NCBI RefSeq assembly: GCF_035222375.1
Contig: NW_026946363.1
Location: 3,410,001 to 3,474,000 of the forward strand
DNA: 64,000 bases
From: Podospora pseudocomata
Taxonomy: Eukaryota > Ascomycota > Sordariomycetes > Sordariales > Podosporaceae
Reading direction: 5' to 3'
How positions within the stretch are numbered: the first letter of the stretch is position 1; each line of letters begins with the position of its first letter. The position numbers and the translations under genes were made by a program. Below the pieces are notes generated by a model. It saw nothing but the letters and a program-made list of their open reading frames with translations, searched no databases and was not told the DNA's origin. Of this stretch, positions 22,601 through 34,465 are shown piece after piece.

Positions 22601-23987
22601 ATGGCTCCGGCGCAATACATCCTCGTTTCCCTGCCCCTCCGCGTCTTCGATGACGATCCGCTCAAGTCCTTGGCCGCCACCGTCGGTCGTGACAATGGCG
22701 AGGTGCTGCCCTACCCTGTCCCGTCGTTCAAGATTGGCACACTCGACGCCCTGGTGCAACATGCCGACGACCTAGCAAAGCTCAACGGCGCCTGCGAAGC
22801 TGCCGTCGCCAAAGTTGCCGATTCCCTCAGAGGCATTTTGGATGGTGATGAAGACCTAGTGGCTCAACAAAAGATAGTCAATGACAGTAAGCTTGTGTTG
22901 CACTATTTGCCATCGTGCCAGAATGATTGCTGACAAGTATGACACAGAACCCACGGATCAGTACCTGCGCTCATTCCAATGGAACAAACTCCGCTACCGA
23001 GCTGATCGGCCTCTGGTTGAGCTCATCGAAAATCTCCAAAACGACTTGCAAAACTCAGATAACGATGTCAAGGCCAAGTTCAACCAGTATAACACCGTCA
23101 AGACGAATCTCGCCGCCTTGGAGAGGAAACAAACGTAGGCTATCCCAGACTTTTGCGGCTGTGTAGCTTCTCTCATGTTCCGGGCTGACTATAATTAATC
23201 TAACCAGAGGAAACCTCGTCACCAAGTCGCTCACGCCCATCGTGGACCCAAAGCTCCTTGTACAGGACTCGGAATACATGGAAACGCACCTCATTGTGGT
23301 GCCGACGAACGCACGGAAAGACTTCATCCGCAGCTATGAGACACTTGCTCCCATGGTAGTGCCGCGGTCATCTATTCAGGTTGCTCAGGACGACGAATTC
23401 ACGCTGTTTGCAGTCACAACGTTTAAGAAGACGAGCGCCGAGTTTCTTCAAAAGTGCAGGGAGCACAAATGGACCCCTCGCCAGTACAAGTATGTGGAGG
23501 GCGGCAAAGAAGAAGAGCAACGCGAGCTCCAACGCGTCGAGAAGGAGGCGAGAAAGGTGCGGGCCGAGGCCCTTTTGCTGGGTCGGACAGGTTGGGGTGA
23601 GAGTGTGATGATTTGGGCACATGTCATGACACTTCGCGTCTTTGTCGAGACAGTGCTCAGATACGGCTTACCCTTGGAGTTTGCGTCGGCACTTATCAGA
23701 GTAGGTTTTGAAACCCCCAGAAGATGGGCTTGGGAGACAAGACAAAATACCTGAAGCGTTGGAGCTGACACTGCACGTAGACAACGCCAAAACAAGCCAA
23801 GAAGGTCAAAACAGCCTTGGACTCGGCATACTCGTACCTTGGGGGAAATGCGTTTGGCCGGGACAAGCATGGGCAGGTCACCAAGGACGATGCATCTCTA
23901 ACATCCGAAATGGCTGCGGCGGGCCTTAGTGTGGGCGAGGGCAACGAGTACACCGCATATGTGTATTATGAATTTGATCTCCCGTAA
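22601..23987 (+). CDS. VMA5: V-type proton ATPase subunit C (Vma5)
   Basis: Peripheral-stalk subunit of the V1 sector, which links V1 to Vo and controls reversible assembly of the vacuolar proton pump. Exons are 22601..22886, 22948..23134, 23208..23700 and 23781..23987, giving about 390 aa, the usual size. The N-terminus (APAQYILVSLPLRVF) and the blocks YLRSFQWNKLRYRADRPLVE, NLVTKSLTPIV, SEYMETHLIVVP and HVMTLRVFVETVLRYGLPL are typical of subunit C. The end is YTAYVYYEFDLP. All three splice joints keep frame: AC|A at the second, phase 0 at the third with a GTAGGT donor. The gene is divergent from the AT-hook gene and convergent with the APS kinase gene 235 bp downstream. Confidence 0.96.
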
Positions 23988-24222
23988 TCGGTTAGGGGTG
24001 CCTTCGTGAAGGCATGGAGGGGTGAATAGGGAGTGGCTGTATGGTTCGTCATTTGGGAGTCTCGGTGTCAAATGCCTCTTTAACTTTCCTCAGCCCTATT
24101 TTTTTCTTTTTGTTCCCTTGAGATGGATGCCAGAACTTGATGTAACTTGTAGTGGCTTTGCCATTCGGTCTCCGACACGTGCAGAATAGACGCTCAAAGC
24201 AGGGCCCAGGATCGCTCTTCAT

Positions 24223-25085
24223 TTATCTCGTCTCGGTGGTCTGGCTGATCAGTCCCTTTTCCGCCAGGTACTCTACAATCTTCCTCACTGATTCCTCCAC
24301 GCTCAGCTGATCGGTTCGGATGGTGATTTCTGGATTCTCAGGGGCCTCGTACGGCGCCGAGATGCCAGTAAAGTCCTTGATCTCACCAGCACGCGCCTTC
24401 TTGTAGAGACCCTTGGGATCTCTCTTCTCGGCCTCCTCCAGAGGGATATCCACAAAGACTTCGATGAACGGGAGTGCGTCGTCGCCGGACTGCGAGGCGT
24501 TCGCATGCAAGTCGCGGGCGATCTGCCGGTCGGCCCGGTAAGGAGAGATGAAGGATGTCAGGGCAATGGTGGACGAGTCAGCGAACAACTTGGCAACCTA
24601 AGTCGAAGCACAGTGTTTTATGATTAGCAACCAGATCACACGGCCATCAACAAACCCGAGTGACAGGCCGGATTTCCTACCTCAGCAATGCGGCGGATAT
24701 TCTCGTTGCGGTCTTTCTCCGAGAAGCCCAGGTCCTTGTTCAGGCCGAAGCGAACATTGTCGCCGTCGAGCCTGTAGGCGGCAAGGCCGATATGAAGCAA
24801 GTGCTGCTCAAGGGCAGTGGCAACGGTCGACTTTCCCGAGGCAGAGAGACCCGTGAACCAAACAGTAAAGCCGCGTTGGCCACGGAGTTGGTTTCGCTCA
24901 TGTCGCGAGAGCGATGGATGCCAGGTAATGTTGCTATCGCCGGTGTCAATACTCCTGGTTCATGGGTTGGTGCGAGACACATCTGCCCCGCCATGAGCCA
25001 GCTGTGCTCAGGGACATCAGAAGCTCTAGACTCGGCCCCGAATAAGCGGGACGGAGAAGCAACCAGGTTCAACTTACGTGGCCAT
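24223..25085 (-). CDS. MET14: Adenylylsulfate (APS) kinase
   Basis: Phosphorylates adenosine 5'-phosphosulfate with ATP to give PAPS in sulfate assimilation. Exons are 25085..25078, 24933..24681 and 24597..24223, about 211 aa. The first exon is only 8 nt (ATGGCCAC) before a perfect GTAAGT; joining it to the second gives [20 protein letters not shown], the expected N-terminus. The P-loop is GLSASGKST (about residue 32), followed by [28 protein letters not shown] and [14 protein letters not shown]. The [20 protein letters not shown] block is the conserved late part. All family hallmarks are present and the length is normal, so the enzyme should be active. Confidence 0.96.
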
Positions 25086-25715
25086 TATGACGAGTGTCGG
25101 ATTATCCAGGGACGGCGTCCTTAACGTTCAGTTTGGATTAACAAGTTGGGATGAGGGTCCAACACAAGAATCGATATACATATGGATGGCGGGGTAATAA
25201 ACGACAATATATTTATACATGTAACAATTCCAACGCCTGGGTGAGTGGGTCATTGTTTCTGCAACCGTTCGGCCGTCCCTGCAGCGAATGTGACTCGACT
25301 TGACTCCGATTCGGAGCTGGAGCCCTGCAAAAAGGTCGCCATTGTTGGTCAGTTTGATGTTTCCATCCCAGCATTGAAGCCTTGGTCCGGTCGGATGGCA
25401 GATGGCGTCATTTTTTAGCTGCTGCGTGCATGGGAAATACCCCACACCCCACATTGATGTGTGTCTTGGCGGCTTGTCAAGGGCTCTTCTTCCACTTGCA
25501 CTCTCCACATGCAGCGATTGTACTATGAAGCATTGCGCCCCTACATGACTGGTGTCGACTATATACGGCCGATCGCGACCTGCTACTACCAAAGCGGCAG
25601 CAGCATCTGCTCTAACTATACCTCTATTCAGATGCCTCTATTCAGATGCCTCTATGCGAAATAGCAACGATGTAAATGTATGTCTACCCCCTACAACTCC
25701 TATCCACGCCATGTG
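25086..25715. other. Intergenic region between APS kinase and thioesterase genes
   Basis: About 630 bp; both flanking genes are on the minus strand, so it holds the APS kinase promoter and the thioesterase 3' UTR. A short duplication (ATTCAGATGCCTCT, twice in tandem) sits at about 25626-25653. A minus-strand frame at 25128..25592 shows no domain. Confidence 0.45.
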
Positions 25716-26789
25716 TCATCTCCCAATCCCCCACTCACCACGAGCTTGCGTGCGCTGTTTCATGTTACTGGGTAAATCTTTGCCATGGTCTGTAAGCGCC
25801 AAGTTTGTCAGCAGAACGTGTCTTGAATCGGCTTGGGGGTCTGCATTCAGAAATGTCCATACCGATGCCTGTCTAGGAGAAATGAAAAGAGCGCTCGCCG
25901 TGGCCAGTACTGTTGGCTGCTGGCCCTCCTCGGTAGGCAAAGTCTCGATATGGCCCTCGACCCACGCTTTCCTCCCCTCTGCGTTGACTGTCGTCGCCCG
26001 GAGCACCAGATACTGATTGGCCATGGCGGGTGCCTTGTAGTTGATCTCAAGCTTGGCTGTCATGCCCACGTTAAAAGGCAGCACAGGAAAAGAGCACCGC
26101 GCCAAGCCCTCGTCCAACATCGTGGCGAGGAATCCGCCGTGGATGATGCCTTCATGGCCGCACAAGTCGGTTCCCACGTGCGATATTTGAACATAACTCT
26201 TGCCGCTTCGTTCTGACCAACTAAAAGGCGGAACTGTCACTTTCCCTGGTCCCATGAGTGTGCCGCCTGTCAAGTTGTGCTTCCTCCAGGTCTCGGGTAT
26301 CTTCATGTGCGGGCGAGACTCAATCATATCAGGGTCGGCGCGAAGGGAGGCGACCAGGGGGTGTGAGTTGATGTAGTCTTCCTTGGCCTTGGCATCGTCG
26401 TCTTCGGGAGTGTACATGGTGAGGCTGGCAGCATCATCTGGTGGCGAGAGGATTGTCCTAGCGGACTCGTACGCGGGCGCAGCGGCCATGATGAAGCCGA
26501 GAGCGGTGAAGAGGAGGATGCGGCCGGTGACGGAGGCGGTTCGACGGAAAAACGGCGGTTTATCGGCTGCAACGGAAGCACTGGCCGAATCTAGGGACCG
26601 ATCAGGCAGACTGTCAGTGGCCTAGTTTACAGGACGCAGAGCATATACCATGATTGCTTTGAGCTTACCTGTGGTAGTTGAGACAGCACGAGACGGTGGT
26701 GTTAGGATACAGTGCCTAGACCTAGGGGTAGAGACAAGGCGGAGGGTGGAAGTATGGCGGCGCGTGGCCGAGAGTAAACGGGAGGACAT
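25716..26789 (-). CDS. Hotdog-fold acyl thioesterase (4HBT superfamily), probably mitochondrial membrane-anchored
   Basis: Exons 26789..26669 and 25716..26590 give about 331 aa. Exon 1 encodes an Arg/Ser/Thr-rich leader (SSRLLSATRRHTSTLRLVS) typical of mitochondrial presequences. After the splice (G|AT) comes RRTASVTGRILLFTALGFIM with a hydrophobic stretch that can be one membrane segment. The hotdog domain is marked by GHEGIIHGGFLATMLDEGLA, which contains the HGG-X8-DE signature of PaaI/4HBT-like thioesterases, followed by TAKLEINYKAPAMANQYLVL. It resembles the fungal UPF0644-type proteins. The acyl-CoA substrate is unknown. If exon 1 were missed, the ATG at 26489 would give a shorter protein without targeting signal. 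Confidence 0.88.
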
Positions 26790-27593
26790 GGCGAAGAGGC
26801 GGCCTCGGGCGAGGAAGACAAGACGGGTTTTATGTCACCGAAATCCGGGTTTCGCAACCTGTCTGCCAGGCACCGCACGACGGCTGGCGAGAATTGCTTT
26901 GGACGGATCCACTTTGCTCGCGTCGATGTCGCAGGCGAGCGGACACACGGAGAGGGTAGATCCCGGGAGGCTAGGGTCTAGATGCAAATCTATCAGCCAG
27001 TTTACTTATCATGAACATGGCAGACGCCAAAAGATATAGATATTGAGGGAATACACTGCCCAGGCTTCGAGTCTATGTTCAAGCAGCGCCGGACCGGCAT
27101 AGAGCCATGCTGAAGAACTTACTGCAGTAACTCTGGTGAGACTGAGCTTCGGTGTCAGTGCCAACGGCACAAGCTTGTACCGACGTGACCAGCAATCAGC
27201 TCCTGCGGGAAGAAGTGCCGGGGTGAACGAAGCAGAACACGGCTTCAAAACCTCGGCAACGGTTTTCATGGCACCCGGAGGCGCCGGCCCAAGATGGTGA
27301 CGTCTTGGCACAAATGCTTAGCTAAGGTGTGTGCATCGTCGAGGCTTACACATGGAATCTTCAGACACGCAATGTCTCACAGCCACGAGACAGAATCTCG
27401 TGTTCTGGCGTGCAGATTGCACGGGCGCAAGCAATCTGTGCCGTCATCTCGTGGCCGGCCACTGAGGCAACAGAAATGGTTGACATGCCCCTCCATCTGA
27501 GCCCACCCACTATTTTATTTTCCTCTATTACCGCTGCTGCTTCTGTTACTATTCACCGCTCCCAGTCCATACATATACACAGTAACACCCATT
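26790..27593. other. Divergent intergenic region (thioesterase / small conserved gene)
   Basis: About 0.8 kb containing both promoters. Only short frames without domains are present. No repeat or RNA gene was recognised. Confidence 0.45.
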
Positions 27594-28252
27594 ATGGTAC
27601 GTTTGCTGGCAAGCAACATCCCCCAGTCGTGGCGATGGCTAGCCCTATTAACTGTAGTAGGCCACCGCAGAAACCGTCGAGCTCGGGGCCACTCATGAGC
27701 CAAAGGAGGAGTCGCTCCGGGTCTTTGAGCAGATTGAACATGAATTGAAGAAAACACTCGTTCATATCCGTCACGAGCATGACAGTGAGCCAAAATAGCC
27801 TGCCTTTTCGCCCATTCCTGGCCAGCAAGGTCCTGATCGCTTACACATTTGCATTTGTCCCCCATAAAAGAACATGAGCCGGAATACTTTGCGGCTACGG
27901 AGCATCTCAGTGATGCCGAGTTAGCCGGCTTTACGCTTGACGACTTCCAGCAAGTTCGTGTCGCCGTCTCCGCATACGGGATTCATATCTTCGGCAAAGT
28001 CAGGATTCCCGCTCTGCCTGATGATGGCCCAGCCTACATTCATTTCCGTGCTTTCACCGGAGGCCCGGACGACGAAGCCAAGCTCCACAGTATCCGTAAG
28101 TCAAAGTGCAAAGTCATAGGAGGTCAATGGAGACTCGAGAAGTGCTCAGCTTATAGTGCAAAGATACCGAAGACAAGGAAGAACCCGATGGTGGCCACAC
28201 TTTCCGCGCCATCTTCACAAAAAACGACCCGCTGGAGTGGTTCGACACCTAG
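27594..28252 (+). CDS. Small conserved fungal protein of unknown function, first exon is only ATG
   Basis: My model is 27594..27596 (ATG alone, then GTACGT), 27661..27784, 27871..28095 and 28157..28252. Exon 2 reads ATAETVELGATHEPKEESLR and continues as a helical segment (VFEQIEHELKKTLVHIRHEH). Exon 3 continues with EPEYFAATEHLSDAELAGFT and a beta-rich part ending YIHFRAFTGGPDDEAKLHSI. The last exon has a credible tail, EDKEEPDGGHTFRAIFTKND then PLEWFDT. No named domain is recognised. The last joint does not keep frame: the canonical donor at 28096 leaves one extra base relative to the frame of the tail. Either a non-canonical splice site is used or one base is missing or added here. Up to that joint the model is well supported by splice signals and uninterrupted coding. 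Confidence 0.65.
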
Positions 28253-28415
28253 AACCTCTGCCCATGATGCCCACAGGGCTGACTTAGATAGCAATAAAAC
28301 AAGCCACTTCTTGTCCCCTTTTTTGATTAACACAAACTCCCGTCCACCCTAAATAATGAGGAGTCTCAATAGTTGTGACCTCGCACTTTCCAACCAAAAT
28401 GCTGTACAGGACATG

Positions 28416-31400
28416 CTAGTCTTCCAACCCGTCTTGCTCGTCGGCCAACATCTCGGCGTAGTCATCAACTGAAGCGAACGTGGGGAGAGCCTTGAGCTCC
28501 TTCTTCCTACGTCTGGCCTCGCTGAACTTCTTCGGTGCCTCCTCCTTAGGTCCCTGGGCCTTGTCGTCCTCGCCTTCAACGTCATCGTCTTCGCTTTCCT
28601 CGGAATCTCCAAAGATGCCCTCGAATCCATCATCATCAGAAACATCCGACCCGAGGTCTTCCATATCCTGATCAATCGTAGCATCAACGTCCATGTCCTC
28701 GTCGGAATCCTCGTAGCCCTCCATGTCAATGTCTGAAACCTCGTCCGCATCGTCTCCCTCGACCTCGGGCCGAGAATTGACCAGCGCTTCCCATATCTCG
28801 TCTTCGGCCTCCTCGTCATCAGAATCAGCCGCAACCTTAACCTCCTCCTTCTTCTTTGCGCCCTCGGCAGGCTTGCCAATACGGGCAAAGTATTCGTGAA
28901 AGAAGACATCTTCGGCCGAGACTTGTTCGGGCTTCAAATTCCAGAATGAAGCCGAGTTGACAGTCTTGGCCTGTTTGGCTCCTGCCTTGTAAGATGCCAC
29001 AATGTGCGAGGCGCTGCCCGACGCAAGTACAGGCTGCATGATAGAACCACCCCGTTTGAGATCCTCAGTCTTGGGATTGCGGTACACAAACCTGTCAAGG
29101 AAGTGCATCAACGTATGGTTGGCCAGGTCAGGCTTGGGAAGCTTCTTGTCCTGTCGAGACAGCAGATTTGTAGCAAACACGCCAACTGATGGGTGATAAT
29201 GGGAAAGGAACGGTACCTAGAACAGAGAAAACACTGTGATTAGTGCATGACCACAAACCTACGGCATGACTTTCAATTGGAAGAACAGCACTTACCAGCT
29301 CCCAGAGGCAGCTCCGGTGGGCATTGCTATGCTCCGGGTCTCGTTTGCGGCCATCGTAGGCCCCACTGCGTCGAAGGGTTGTCGTTTCTCCCTCTTGCAC
29401 AGGAGCCTGGGTGTGAGGCTCGTCGTCCCTAACATCCTTGTATACCTCGTCCTCATCGTCCTCGTTATCTTCCGGCTCGTCAAGCAAAGTATGAAGGTCC
29501 GGGAAATTGGACTGCAGCTCGGCGATCAAAAACAAGATTCCACAGGCGAACGGAGCTTGGTGCAAGCTCAAAACCTGAACCAGTCTCTTGACAAAGGCCT
29601 TGACGCGCCGAACGTCGACGTCGTTCTTCATGGCCCGATACAAAAGATTGAGATACAGCGCCTGCTTGGATGAAGTGATAAGTCTTGGGTCGAGGAGAGA
29701 CTCATACAATGTCCGGTAAAACCTATCCACGGCCAACAGTTTTGATGAGGCTAGCTGCTGTATGAGCATTAGGGCCTGCACACTCGTGTTGAAATTGGAT
29801 GAATGTGTGATCCGGAAGAGGGTATCGAGGTGCTTTTCCAGAGTCGAGTCATCGGCCCCGGCAAAGGGGATGGCTCGGTTGACGCCTGTGAGTAACGAAG
29901 ATACTAGCTTTTGCGCCGTTTCCTGCTCGTTTCCAGTAACGGTAGTGCTGGGGCCCTTCCACTTCTTGTCCTTCTTCCGGTTGTGGTCGACCTTTTTCTC
30001 ACTGTCTAGGCCGCCCATATCGCCCAGTGAGCCCGTCTTTAACAGTGACAAGAAGGACTCAAAATATATCCGCAGAAGGTTGTCGGCAATGGCAGGCTCC
30101 TTCGTACTCAGGATTGTCTGGTTCAAAGTGTTGACAGCATAATACCTTGTGCGCATACTTTGCCCTGGCTTGAGAAGAACCTCGAGCTCCACAGTCTTGA
30201 TGACGACAGCTTTCATTCCTGGGTGGAGGTTCAACAACTGCAAAATGAGATACGACGCTCGTGATGCAATTTTGCGCTCCCGGTCGCCCAACTTGTTCAC
30301 GAGCAGCCGGAGGAGATTGGCCTCCTGCTCAGGCTTGCTTTTGAGAAGGCCAAAGACGAAATCGAGAGCTCGTGACCTCGAGTATTCAATCTCATCGGAA
30401 CACCAGGTCTCCAAGAGCTGGATGATGCGGAAGTAGGCATCTTTAAGCCAATCCTCATATGCCCACATCATCAAATGCGACTGGGTAAGCTTGCCGGGCA
30501 GCTTGCTAGATTGCGTCCATGGGGAAGAGCCCTGTCCCTGAAGAGCGCACAGGAGTGCAGGCTGAGCACCGAAAACTCGCAGACGACGGTCGCTTGGGAG
30601 CACTGAACCGTTGCCGAGAAGATCAACCAGCGCCCCCAGCGCTGCGATTGCTTGTCCGCGGCTTTTCTTGCCAGCAAGCGCGATCAGATTTTCGAAAGCC
30701 TTGCAGGTATGAAGGGGGGACTCCTGTATAGACAAGGTGAGGGCTGATACCTTGTCCGACAGTGTGCCGGATGACATGATGGTGGACATAAACCTCTGGG
30801 TCGAGCTCGAGGACTGTTTTTTGTTAAAAGCTGCCGAGTCTTCGTCCAAAAGCGCCTGCGCATATGTCTTCAAGTTGGCAATCGAAGCGAAGTGCGGTTT
30901 GGCATTGCCAGAAACAGTAGACGGAAGACCCTCCATCGAGAGGCCGTGCCAATCAGGTCTTGGTTCAAAAATCTAGTCCATGTTAGCCACAAGTTTTTGA
31001 CCCTGAGGTAACAAGGTGCAACCGCGAAGTACTAACCAGCTTGCCTGATTTCTTTCCCTGGCGAGCTTCTTGCCGCTGGTCCACTACTTCTTTCACTTTC
31101 TCAGCCACGGGCTCTTCCGCTTGACCTTCCTGATCTTCGTCGAGTTCTGCTTCCTCCTCCTCCTCCTCCTCCTCCTCCTCCTCCTCCCCCTGGTCTTCTT
31201 GTTGTTGTTCATCTTCCCCCTCGCCCTCTTCCTCCGTGTCTAGCTCGGCCTTCCCGCCCTTAACATCCTCGTCTTCCGGCTCAGAATCATCGGTATTGGG
31301 GTCTTCCTCGTCGTCACGTAGCTTCTGGAAGCCAAGGCTGGAAGCGAACTTGGCTAGCTCTTGCCGGAGGGCATCGTCTAAAGAGCTATCGGCCGCAGCA

Positions 31401-31738
31401 GGCTTGGACTTGGGCGCATCACCATCCTCGTTGTCTGATTCAAGATTGGCTACCAATTCGAGATCCTCCTTGTCTCCGCCGAGGGCTAGAATCTCGTCCA
31501 AGAGAACAGTGCGCTTGTCGCTTCTCCCTCCTTGCTTTTGCTGCTCGTGAGGCTTGGTCTGGCGTCGCTTCGAGTTGGGGGCATCGTCGCTGTCGCGCTG
31601 TCTCTTGCGCTTCGTCGTCTCCTGCTTCTCAGATCCACCAAGAGTCTTGTCAATTTTGCTTGTCAGTTGAGCAAGGGCGGCCTCATCAAATGTTGGTTTC
31701 GCAGCCTTTTTCTTGTCCTTCGTGCGCTTGATACCCAT
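28416..31738 (-). CDS. MAK21: Mak21/Noc1 ribosome biogenesis factor (CBF/Mak21 family)
   Basis: Nucleolar protein of the Noc1-Noc2 complex needed for 60S pre-ribosome maturation and export. Exons are 31738..31037, 30972..29296 and 29216..28416, all phase 0, giving about 1059 aa (yeast Mak21 is 1025). Intron signals are GTTAGT with GCTAAC branch site and ACTAG, and GTAAGT with TTCTAG. The N-terminus is Lys-rich (KRTKDKKKAAKPTFDEAALA) followed by very acidic runs including a polyglutamate tract. The middle has HEAT-like helices (KIASRASYLILQLLNLHPGM). The CBF core includes DRFYRTLYESLLDPRL, QALYLNLLYRAMKNDVD and the block LSHYHPSVGVFATNLLS after the second splice. The tail is acidic and ends near a Lys-rich FSEARRRKKELKAL. 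It shares a 445-bp divergent promoter region with the ProRS gene. Confidence 0.95.
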
Positions 31739-32183
31739 TGCGTCTCGCCGAGCTCACAGGAGCTGTTTGTAAGAATTTCTGAGAATTCAATGGCGAATGG
31801 GCGGGGTGATGGACAGGGCTCCCGTGAAGTGCGCGTGTCTGGAAAGAATTGCGTGTTGGACTGCGTCAAACTGGGAATTGTCGACTGCTTTGGTCAACCG
31901 ACTGAAGTTTTGGAGTGGGGAAAAAAAAAAAGTTGAAGTAGCACTGGAGCCAACCCTGCACGCCGCCCGTCTCCCGGCAGGCAAGCTCAGGGTGGGGCCT
32001 CAGTAGCAAGCTGCGGCCCGCTGCGCAGTCTACGGGGGGTCTGTTATTGGACAGAAAATACGGAGTAGTTGAGGCTGTTGATCTAAACTATCCTACGATA
32101 TATCTTGTCCTTTCTGTATGCCAGATGCCGCCAACATGTTGCGGGACCACCCGAGGTAAAATCACCAAGAAAACCGCCACATT
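31739..32183. promoter_or_regulatory. Short divergent promoter region between MAK21 and mitochondrial ProRS
   Basis: 445 bp separate the two start codons on opposite strands, so both promoters must lie here. A 12-base A run sits at about 31919-31932, a likely nucleosome-disfavouring tract. Pairing of a ribosome assembly factor with a mitochondrial translation gene is compatible with growth-linked co-regulation, but this is inference. Confidence 0.5.
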
Positions 32184-34044
32184 ATGATCCCGCCCGCGCT
32201 CGCCCGCCTCTCGCGGGTATGGTTTCCCACCAAAAAAAGACCAGCATCGGGAGTAGAAAATGGGCATGCGAAGCTGATCCGTGCTGGGTTTTTGCGCCCT
32301 TCTCACGCCGGTATCTTCCACATGCTTCCTCTGGGGAGGCGCGTGCAGACCAAGCTCGAGGAGCTGGTGGCTAGACATATGGAGCATATGTTGGGTGAGT
32401 CTCTCCCTCGGCGCACTAACCATGGTCCCATGCTTACCCATGGCCACTGTCCCGATCTCCAGCTGCCTCGAGGGTCTCGTTGTCGGCTGTATCAAGCCAG
32501 TCTCTTTGGGGCAAGAGCGGGAGGCTTGAGAATACCGCGTCCGAGGTCTGTCAAATCGTCATGCCTTGTTTGAACACCTGGTGTTGACACTGTCTTCCCT
32601 GCAGCTCTTCAAGTTCTCTGACCGTAAAAACGTTGGCTACCTTCTGGCCCCAACACATGAAGAGGAAATTACCGCTCTGGTGGCCCAGACGGCCAAGACA
32701 GCAAAGGATCTCCCCCTCAGGCTATTTCAGATTACACCCAAGTACCGCGATGAGTTTCGCCCGCGCCATGGCCTCCTCCGCGGACGAGAATTCGTTATGA
32801 AGGACCTCTATACCTTCGACAGCAGCAAAGAGTCCGCTCTAGAAACCTACGATAACGTTCGTCTGGTGTATTCGCAGATATTTGAGGAGATGAAACTCCC
32901 AGTGTTAGCAGCCAAGGCCAGTTCAGGTAACATGGGAGGTAATCTCAGCCACGAATACCATCTTCCCACGCCACTTGGAGAAGACCATGTTATCAGTTGT
33001 GATAGCTGCAACTATGTTGCTAACGAGGAGGTGGCTGAATCAGTACTCTCTGACCAGGTTGTCAGTGACACGACCTTCCGCGTCTGGCGAGGCATCACCA
33101 AGGACCGAACCAAATTGGTCAACGTCTGGTACCCCAAGCAAACACAACCCCTTGATGGGGGTGCGTTGAGAGAGTATACGGACCTCGACATAAACATTGC
33201 GGAGGTGAAATCCATAATCCCTGACCTGGATGCCGGTGTTGAGGATGCGCTGCCGCTGTGGTCGACGGCGGCAGCTGCGGGTGGGACAGCTGTGGAGCTT
33301 GTGAACATTGTTGACTGCCGGCTTCCGCTGTCTTTCTCTGAGAGCCTGGTGGGAACTAAGCCAACCATCCCAAGTTGGCCCAAAAATTTGACGCCACGCA
33401 ACCAAGTGCCAGTGTCGGTTTCAGTTCAAAACACCAACCAATGGAACAAAGACAGACCACTCAATCTCATTCGGATCCAGACAGGCGACAAGTGCCCTTC
33501 GTGCGCATCCGGACATCTAAAGGCGCAGAAGGCAATGGAGTTAGGACACACATTTTACCTTGGCACCCGGTACTCGGAAGCCCTGGGAGCTACAATCTTG
33601 GTGCCCAATGATGAAAGGAAAACTGTGCCAATGCAGATGGGTTGCTATGGAATCGGTATCTCACGCATTATTGGCGCCGTCGCAGAGCTCCTGATGGACG
33701 AAAAGGGATTGAATTGGCCGGTGGCTATTGCACCCTACTCCTGTGTCATAGTTATGGGCGTTGGTGTCGACGAACAGGATGCAGTGGAGGTGTATCGCCA
33801 GATCAACCAGATAGGACGAGTTCAGGCTAAATATCTCGATGTCGTGCTGGACGACAGGCAAAAGACTCTACCCTGGAAGTTGATGGATGCCGATTTAGCT
33901 GGTTTCCCCATCATAATCACGCTTGGGAGGGAGTGGCTTGCGGCAAAACGCCTCGAGGTACAATGTCGGCGATTAGGGGTAAAGCAAGCAGTCGAGATAA
34001 CCGAGCTACCACAGATAATAGCCAAGTTGCACGGAGACTTGTAG
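32184..34044 (+). CDS. AIM10: Mitochondrial prolyl-tRNA synthetase (bacterial-type, class II)
   Basis: Charges mitochondrial tRNA-Pro. Exons are 32184..32394, 32463..32545 and 32605..34044, about 577 aa, close to yeast Aim10. The N-terminus (IPPALARLSRVWFPTKKRPA) is basic and suits mitochondrial import. Class II motif 1 is in the GIFHMLPLGRRVQTKLEELV segment. Exon 2 supplies GASRVSLSAVSSQSLWGKSG; exon 3 opens with LFKFSDRKNVGYLLAPTHEE (substrate loop with the THEE signature). Motif 2 is KYRDEFRPRHGLLRGREFVM-K-D. Motif 3 is MGCYGIGISRIIGAVAE. The C-terminal anticodon-binding domain begins at WPVAIAPYSCVIV. The large insertion domain between motifs 2 and 3 is reduced, as in mitochondrial enzymes. 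This is the last intact gene before the AT-rich compartment. Confidence 0.95.
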
Positions 34045-34315
34045 GGCTGTATCCACTGTATAAATATACATCTGATGCGTGCTGCTATCACGACCAATAA
34101 CACCATGGGTTCTGCTTAATCTCGAAATCATTTATACCTACTCAACCAAGACGGGTGTGTGAGCAAGCAACTCCTACCTACCAAGCGTGCAAAACCCTTC
34201 TAGGAGCATTATTTCGGCCATTTTAAAGGAATATTGACTGTGCGGCTCTTGCTATCCCTGTAGACAGGTTGGGCGATCGTAAGTCGCCTTCGTTTCACCT
34301 GTCACTGCTATCCTT

Positions 34316-34465
34316 GAGACCTTCACAACCTGCTTTACGGGCTCGGTGAAGTAGTTCCATGCGGTTCCCGAACAAGTATTGACGCTGATCGAGACCTTCA
34401 CAACCTGCTTTACGGGCTCGGTGAAGTAGTTCCATGCGGTTCCCGAACAAGTATTGACGCTGATC
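34316..34465. repeat. Perfect 75-bp tandem duplication
   Basis: A 75-bp unit beginning GAGACCTTCACAACC is present twice head to tail (34316-34390 and 34391-34465) without mismatch that I can see. It lies 270 bp downstream of the ProRS stop codon, exactly where GC-balanced DNA gives way to AT-rich DNA. The unit has no coding potential that I recognise. Confidence 0.9.

Noticed and set aside
1-34000. Biosynthetic or effector gene cluster in the gene-rich part
   Set aside because: All recognised genes are conserved housekeeping functions without a shared pathway; no PKS, NRPS, P450 or small secreted protein group is present.
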